DNA of 64,000 bases. Source: Symbiodinium natans. Its lineage: Eukaryota > Sar > Dinophyceae > Suessiales > Symbiodiniaceae. The notes beneath the pieces are model-generated. The model searched no databases, was not told the origin of the DNA, and saw nothing but the letters and a program-made list of their open reading frames with translations. Shown one piece after another: positions 36,926 through 45,900 of this stretch. Numbering within the stretch: the first letter of the stretch is position 1; each line of letters opens with the position of its first letter. The stretch lies in contig CAJNDS010001369.1 of the NCBI GenBank assembly GCA_905221605.1, positions 570,864 to 634,863 of the forward strand, in the 5' to 3' direction. Made by a program: the position numbers and the translations under genes.

Positions 36926-39900
36926 TCACTGTGTTAAGCGACGTGGTGGTGTTTTCGGCTTCGGCTCGGCTTTCGGTTGAGATTTCGGCTTAGATTTTGG
37001 TTTGGGACCTGCGGCTTTCGATTTGCTTGGAGGAGGGTTTGGTACAGGAGCTATAGGGGTTGGAGGAGCTACAAGGAACTCAGTTCTCCCCTGCCATTGC
37101 ATCGTTGAGACGTTCGCCCCTTGGCGCGTGACCCTGAAGTTGTCATCAAGAATGCCACTGGTACCATCCCTGAAGATACAGAAAGACCGACGATCCCCAA
37201 CCAACCTGCTTAGTGATATCGGAAGTGCTGTCCGACTTGGGTCGAAGAACTGTTGGCGCCACATCGGATGCCATCTTATCAGCAGACCAAGTTCGGGAAT
37301 GTAGTGGAAGTTATCTCTGAGCCCTTCAATGGGCTGATGGCCGAGATTTCGGCGAAGCTCCCACTGAATCAATTCTTGTGTCTGCGCGATTAATATCATG
37401 TCCTGATGAGCTTGCGGGTTCAATTTCGGAGCTGGTGGGGGTTGCTTAACAGGAGGAGACTTTGGGACACCTACAGACTGTGCCTTCGCGGTTGGATGCT
37501 TTGGGGCAACAGTTCCCAACCAACCTTCAGGCGGTAGTTTCGGCTTAGGGATAGGGATAGCTACAGACTGCGATGTCACGGGCGGAGGCCTTTTTACAAC
37601 GGTTCCCAACCAACCATCCGGGGGCGGTTTTGGTGCAGGAGGCTTACTCTTAGGGTCTACTTCAAGACTCCCACCCGAAACCAGAGACTCTTCCGAAAGC
37701 CCAGAACTCAACGAGGGATGGTGCCCCTGAAAGGAAGTTTGGGTACTTGACTTAGGATCTGGAGCTTTAGTTTTAGGCCCTGCCGCCTGAGACAGTTCTA
37801 CTCCCCCGGTCCTAGACCCCTGTCCTATTTCAGGTTCGGGATTTGGGCTTTGAGGTTCCGACCAAATGTCTTCAAGAGAGGCTCTGCGGGATGGGGACTC
37901 ATCTAACAACGGGTCGTAGGGATCATAGGGCTCAACATATAGAGCATACCACCTATGAAACAAGGCTCGTTCTTCTTCTTCTAGCGCCCTAGCGATCAAG
38001 TCCGCAGCCACAACTTCGACCTGATCCTCTGGCCCTACCAGTCCAACGTCATCCCCAAAAGCGACTACTGTCACCTCAGACCCGTCTACAGCTCCCTGCG
38101 AAGATACTTGTTCTAGAACAGACCCTACTAGTTCTCCGTTCTCAGGTGGCCCCTGAAGATCTCTAAGTCTCCTTGCCCCTTGACTCCAACACCATCGCAA
38201 ACACAGTTCCAAAAGTCTTGCGATTAAGACCGTGAACCCCATTACTAGCAGAAGTGGAACCCATGACGCTTCATCTTCTTCATCTTCAGATGGCTGAGCT
38301 TGCGCTCTGGAGATGCTCAGCACCACCACGGCGCATCTTAAGACATGGGACAACTGGACGACTCCAGCCAAGTCAAGTAGCTTCTGCATCCTCTGAGACG
38401 AAAGCGACTTGGTTAATAGGTCCGCGGTCATGACCTCCCCTGGTAGGTGAAAACATTGAAGCTCCTCATTCTCTATTCTCTCGTGCAATCTTCTCGCGCG
38501 AAGTCTCAAATGACGGGTTCTCCATGAGCCCGCCGGGAGAGCGATCAAGCAAGTGCATGCAACGTTGTCCGAATAGAGAGCTGGCGCCACCTGCCCTACT
38601 AGTTCGCGTACCAGGTCACTGACACTGTCTGTCATGACCATACCTTCCATGGCCGCATATAGCTCAGCTTCTGCCGAACTCAGGCAGACGAACGTCTGCT
38701 TTGAGGAAACCCAGCCGATGACAGCGCCGGCCCATTTTAACACCACACCGGTTTGTGACTTTTCGCCCAGCGGTGCAAACGACGCGTCTGTGGCGACTTC
38801 TAGAGTCCCCTCCGTCATTTCGACCTTCACGCCCTGCGCAGGCTTCGGCCCGTACACCAGGCCCAAATCCGGCTTTCCTCGGAGATATCGCACGATGTTT
38901 TGGCACACTGCAATCGCCCTGCTAGGACGCTTGCTAGAAAGCTGAGAAGCACGGTTCACCGCCCACGCGATATCCAACCTTGTTTTCGTGGCCAACCACG
39001 TTAATTCTCCAATCAGCCCCTGCACTAAGCGAACCGACTCCATCTGGATATTCTCTTCTTGGGTCTCCTGATCCTTCTCAGCTGGATACGGCGTCGACGC
39101 AGTCCCCTCAATTTCGGGATGCCTGTTCAGCAACTCGGTGACATAGCTCACTTGTGTTAGGTAATACCTACCATTGTGCAGCCGGATATCAACACCAAGA
39201 AAGTGCAAACCGTCCTCCGCAAACTTAATGTCGCTGGTCTCCCAAAGCGTCTGAATGGCCCCTGCCACTGATTCCAATAAGCCTCTGCAAGCACTCAAGA
39301 GCATATCGTCAACATATACGCCAATGAGCCCCTTCAAAGCGTTGCTGGAATCCTGGATTTTCCAAAGAGACGGTTCGGAATCGCTCTGTGTTAGTCTGTA
39401 CTCCAAACCCTCGAAGGCCCACTTCAGCTGAGAAAGACATTTGTCACGGTGTCGGCTCCATGCCGCCGGGCTTAAGTCCAAGCCGTATAGTGCTCTCTGG
39501 ATAACCCATCGCTCCGACGGTGGGATTATCTTGGCCTTGACCAGTATTTTAGGCGGCATCAAGATTATGCGTTTTCCTTTTCCCTTCCGTTCGTGCAGCG
39601 GCGCATACAGGAAGGCTTTTCTTATGTCTAGGATTGCAGCGGTCCACCCACATAGAGACGCCTGTCGCAACTGGATTCTCAACGCGATGGTGTCTAGCCC
39701 AGAGGCGTATACCTCTCGACGAGCAACTGCAACTTGATCGCTCCAGGTCTTCTGCTGAAAGTTTCCGCACGCCACTATGCGCGCGCGTCTTTTTCCCACC
39801 GGTGGCTTTCTCGTGAACACCACCTTTGCAGGTAGGATTTCTATTGCTCCACTCTGCACATCTTCCTCACACAACTGGTTCACGTCGATGGGGTAGATGG

Positions 39901-42900
39901 CTTCATATTGAAAGCGTAACCCAGTGTATTCGTCCAACAGTGGGGGGACCCACTTTTCAAGTTCGCCCGCTGCTTGCTGCGGGTCGATAGTCCTAGCCTG
40001 CAGGAACACCTCTGGCTCACTTTCTTCTTGTGGGCCCTTCTCGCTTTCCTTCACTGCTAGTGTCCTTATCATAGCCTTGGCTAGCCTCTCGTCATCATGC
40101 CCGCTGACAGTGCCATCAAGCTTTGTCCCGGAATCGATCCACAGCAACTCCTCTTGCAGCTCTTGGATTTGCGAGTCCAACATGTTGATGTAGCACATGC
40201 TTGGGCAGTTTGACGGCCCGGCTTCCCTCAGCGTTTCGGACGCCAACTGACACTCCCAAGAAAAGACCCGTGAGAGAAAGTAAAGGTCAGCTTGCAGCAT
40301 TTCTACCAACTTCTCATCCATGGCATACTGCTGGTCATCTACAATGGTGCAGCCTAAGCCACCATCGCCTTCACTACTGTCGTCGCCGACATAGGCTACT
40401 GAAACAGCTCTGACTACTGGCTCGGATCCCTTAGGCAGCGGAGGAACCGGAAACCCAAGCTCCCGAAGTTCCTTTATCGTCGACTCTGGAAGACGAGTCC
40501 ATCCTCGAGGTGTATAGGCAACCAAGACGAGACGATTCCCGGTATGAGGAAGAACCTTGTGTCTCCTTTTGGGATTGAATGACACTGGATGATTTGCTGG
40601 GGGGTACAAGATGCCCATATGCTCATCTACATCAGCTTCATCGGTTCTTAGCCCTTCAGGTAACACTCTAATTTCGCCACCTTGAAAATCTCCTAATGGA
40701 ACTACCCAGTTGATGGACCCTTCCGCATTGTTGACATCTCGGTGCCATTCTGAAGGACCCCTCTGACTAACCAGGATCGCAGTATAGGTGGCATCTGGGA
40801 CTTCTTGACGGAGATACACGTTCAGGGTTTTTACCATTTCTGGCTTTTGGTGCGTTACCTGGGTGACTCCATAAATACCCCCGTGAGCAAAAGCACCAAG
40901 AACCGCTAGCCTACCCTTTTCATGCGTTGTCTTATCGGCCCTCCTGTGATTTCTACACGAAGGCCACTTACTCCGAAGTACCAAATCACAAACCGCTCTC
41001 CTTGACATAGCTCCCTGTTCTCTAAGGAGTTTGGCTTCTTGTTCCACCCCATCTACGGCTTCAACATGACACACCTTGAATGAGCTTTCTTCTACTGGAA
41101 GTGCAAACAAGATCGTATGACCCGACTCCTCGTCCTCCGACTCCCCCGATCCCGAATGATTCTCATCCTCATCCACCCAGCTGACTCCAAGACTCTTTAA
41201 CTTCTGCAACATTCCCAACATTTCAGGTCCTCCCCCTTGCGGCACTAGGCGGCGCAACCCTCCTTTGGCCCTGATACGTCGACGGGGGACACTTGGTGCA
41301 TCAGCTGGTGGAGGCAACGGAGGCTCGGCTTCAGAAGGCACCCTACTCTCACGGCCCGTAATGAAACCTCCTAGTGGACGTGGCGCTTTAGGTCTACTAC
41401 CAGCAGCCGGACTGTCCACCGGAAAGGCCTCACTAGGCTGTTCTGCTGCTTCTGGAGGTGCATTCAACGGTTCCGGCTCCCTAACCTTTTGATAAGCTAA
41501 AGTAGTTATTAGGAGTACTGGGGTTCCATCAGGGCGGGTCACTCGCACCACCCAACCCTTTGAGACATGCTCCGACGGCGCCAGGACGGTGGCCTGAACT
41601 GCTCTCGCTGTCCATGATGCCCACCTCCAGGTACGTTCCCTGACATAGATATTCGCGCCAAAGGGAAGCTGTTGCCTTTTAGGAATCACACCCAGGCCCC
41701 TCATTGCTTCATCATACATTGTTTCGACCGAGTATCTCATCGCATGAGGCCAGTCGCTAGACCTAGCACCTACAGAGTGTAGAAGGGATCGGGCTTGTCG
41801 TTTGATAAGGCCTATGAAGCGCTCCGCAAGGCCGTTGGACTGAGGGAGATCTGCTGCAGTTGTCGTGACATGCAGGTCTCTCGCCCTACACCATGATAAG
41901 AAGGTCTTGTTAACGAATTCCGCTCCGCGGTCGCTATGGACTCGGTGAAGAGGTAGTCCTAAAGTCTTTAACCTTATGAAGATACGAGCCACGGCTTCAG
42001 TGACCTGTTTCGGACTCTTTTTGTACACCGGAATTAGAAACGGAATCCTGATCGCCGGCAGAGGGTCCAGTGAGGCCTCACAAATGGCTTTCCATCTACG
42101 CTCCTCTTTCTTTACCTCGTCCACATCTGCCGGAAGTGGATCTGCCGCAGGCTCCTCTTCGCCTTCAATTTCTGCCCACTCATCTGGGTTTGGTATTGGC
42201 TCGTCCTGCTCTCCCGCTTTGCCCATATCCTCTTTGTCTCCCTCGTTTTCAGAGATAACACCTACCCCACGTCCGTCATCTTCAACTGGCTCACCATTTT
42301 TCCAGAATCTTGGGAAGGTGTATACTCCTACGACTGCATACCGCGCAATGCCCTCCTGATCTGAACCTTTAGTATAAGGACCCGTAAGATCTACGCAAAG
42401 GGAAAACATATGCGCATGCTTTCTACGACGGCAAGGATGGTGGAATGCTGCCGATTCTAGGCAGGCTCGGCAGTCACCCCGCCATGGAGCGTGCCCACGT
42501 TGGCAATGTTCTTTAAAGGACTGCTCCTTCGGTTTAAGGCGGGATACTCTAGGGAAAGGAGGATTCAGCTCGCTACAGATTCTGCGCACTACTTCAGGGT
42601 CCATTCCTTCATCTATCATGAGCCCGGACAAAAGCCGAATCCTGTCCCTTACCGCATTCACATTTTCTTCTCTGCTACTAGACCACAACTCCCACCCTCG
42701 CTGAAGAATGGATACCAATCCCGGCGCCCATTTCGAGGCCTTACTTGTGCGCTCCATCCTTTCTCTTAAGGACTCTGTGTCACTAGAGGTAGAGATCCAC
42801 CGCGCGGTCGGAGGAACAACCTTGTCGGAAAGTTCTTCGGCTACCATCCACGAGGACGTTGCAAAGACCGATGGTTTTACATGGTCATGCCCTAAAGCGC

Positions 42901-45900
42901 CCTGGTCAAACCGTACTTTATACAGCCCTAACCCTTTGATTTCAGGCCATTCCCAAAGCGATGGCAACGCTTGTGCCTCAGGGGAAGGATCCAGCTCCGC
43001 AGGATCCCTGGGGTGCTCAAACCCAAGATACGCATTCCCTTCCTGAACCTCCTGAGTCACATGCATCAAGAAGAGCATTCTCAAGATTAGTACGGTATCT
43101 CGAATCGCCAAAGTCCTCTCCTTACCTGTCAATCCCTCTAGTCCGAACCGCTCGATTCCATGTCTCGCCCTCAAAACGCGTGGTCCCGGAGACCTAGCCC
43201 TAGACCGTGACATCGTCCTACACGGAGGACCACCCAGTATCCCTTTTACTTTGCCAGACAGGATCTCTTGAAGTACATACGAATAGAGAGACTCGTTAAA
43301 CAAGTCCCTTCCCCGATTCAATTCTACCTCTAGAAAGGCCTCATCATGCTTAGCCTTCCAGGATTGTTGCCCCGAGAACAGATGTACCAGCACCCGTTGC
43401 GCTTTCTTTAGCCTACGTCGAGCCCTGCGATTCAGACCTGTTGTTTGGGCATCGTTGGTTTCAGGGTTCACCTGCAAAGGAGCGACCTGCTGAAGGATGT
43501 CGTGAGGCACCTCCGGGAAGATCTTCTTAGCGTACGCAGCCAGAACGACTGACTCTTTCTTGGCATCTCCCCTACAGGCATTTAGAGCCTCCTTCAAAGA
43601 CCCTTGGATCTCAAAATCCGGACTCTCACTTAACTGCATAGCCTTGACTCTCAGTTCCCTGACTCTGATCTTGTCCTCCAATTCCAGAATCAAGTCCATC
43701 AGCAACTCTTGAGCGATCATAGGACAACCCTTGACCAAGGTAACCGGAAGCTCACCTCTCGTAGGGTGAGTCAGGCGAATCCCCTCTGTTGACCACTCTA
43801 AAACCATACCCAGACACTCAATCGCGGGTCCTAGAGGCAGTATCGGAGTGACCCTATGCGCAGTGAGCAGGGTGCCTTGCTCATTCATCCGAAGCTCAGT
43901 TTGTCCAGCAGCCAACTCCACTTTTACTACACTAGCCTGCTGAAGCTCCTTGGCAGATCCTTGACGAAGCGCGTTAGTAGCCCCGCCATCGATTAGTCCC
44001 AAGGTGTTTTCTTCCGCTTTCAGAAATCTCACAGACACGCACGGTTGCCCTTGGCTCCCCGCAGATTCCACTACCCGCAACGATGGGCTTGGATCTTCAC
44101 GAGTAACCCCTAGCTCCCACGCAGTCTCTAGTTCATCGACCAGAGCTCGGGCATCTGCTACTCCTAGGACCATCCTGCCATGAACAGTCCTTACACCCAA
44201 AAGCCCTCTTAGTGGATGCTTGACAAGTGGTCCCTGAAAATCCCAACGGACTTCACATCCTAGGACCTCAACCACCTTTCCCAGAGGGATTACCGCAGGC
44301 TTCGTGTCCATGGAAAGCAAGGACCCCTTTGATGACATTCGCCCTACAGATAGACCTACCGGAAGCATAATGTCACAGGCCACTGCAGATTGATACTCTC
44401 TGACTTGCGCATATCGGTACACATGAGTCGCGCCTGAATCCAAGAAAGCTTCTGCAACTGAAATACGCTCATCTTCACCAACAACAACCTCTACACCAAA
44501 CGTACAGAACCTAGGAACATCCTTTTCAAACCCTGGAAGCTTCAATTCACGGAAATCACCCATGTCGGCTCCATCCGGCTCTAGCCGATCCCTGCTCTCG
44601 CTGGCCCCATCTGGCTCTAGCCAGCTCAGGCGATTGGCCCCTTCCGGCTCTAGCCAATCTGGATGAACGGTCCCTTGCGGCTCTAACCGAACATCTGCCC
44701 TTGAGCGAGTCCATTTCGGAACCCCGCCCTCACTACTTCTAGGTGATTCCTGTAAATTCGAAGCAACCTCCCCAATTCCCCCCGGACCACAACTGACCTT
44801 CAAATCCGAAGTTGAAGCACCACACGAAACCGGACCAAACGAAACCGGACTCCCCCCATCCTGCAAGGATGCCACTCCGGGCCCCTGAAGACATGCCAAA
44901 CGAATCCCTTTCAAGACCCGACCAGCTTCTTGCTCTGCGGATGTCCCTGCAGCTGCGGAGGTGTTTCCGCTATGTGTAGATGCGTTTGTAGCAACTTCGG
45001 CGATGACAGGTCCTGGGGTTTCTACTGTAGCCGCTGCAATGTTCGGCTTGCCTCCTTTTGGAGGCCCACCCTTGTTACCCTTGTTGCCCTTACCGCCCTT
45101 GCCTCCCTTATCCCCTTTCTTGAACTGAGGACCTTGAAGAGTAGGGCATTCAGGACGACGATGATTCGTTGCGGGATCTGTGGCTCCGCAAGCATAACAT
45201 ACTTGTTGCCGAGCAGCTTCTGCAAAGTCGTGCAGGTTTCTACAATTATCCCCAAAAGCACACCCGCGCGGCGTTAGGTACCCCTTGCACGTCGGCTTAT
45301 TTTCCTGCCCTTCCCTTGTACCCCCGGAACCCCCGGAACCCCCTTGGTCTTTACCCTTCGGCTTCCCTTTAGGCTTCCCTTTTGGAGATCCTTTCCTAGG
45401 GTTGTTTGGGGCGTTTGGGCTTGCTACATCATCAGTCTCAGTGGCCTTTGCTACGCGTGGCTTCTTGGGATCTGACTCCAACCCATACTCGAGAAGCTCC
45501 GCTTCGGCCTGAACATGCTTCAAGTACGAAAGGACTGACTCCAGCGTGGGTGCATGGTCTAGGCTGCTCTGTACCCTGACAAAGGACAGTCTAAAGCTGG
45601 CTTGCGTGTAGCTCTTGAGAACTCCCGCCATCAACGAGTCGATTCCCTTGAGAAGAAGAGACGGATCAGGCATCGAAATACCCAACTGCCTCCCCCGGGA
45701 GGCCCACCGTGACCATCGTCTTAACTTTAAGTTCGCATCCGAAGGACTACTAGCCACACCTGGGTTGTGTAGATAAGAGAGGATAAGTTGTCGCTCTTTG
45801 GCCCCGCCAGGCTGACCCTTAATCAACACCCTGAATAGCACGCCAACCGTTGTCAGATCCCCTTGCGATATGAGTTCTTCAGAGAGATCCTTAGGCAAAG

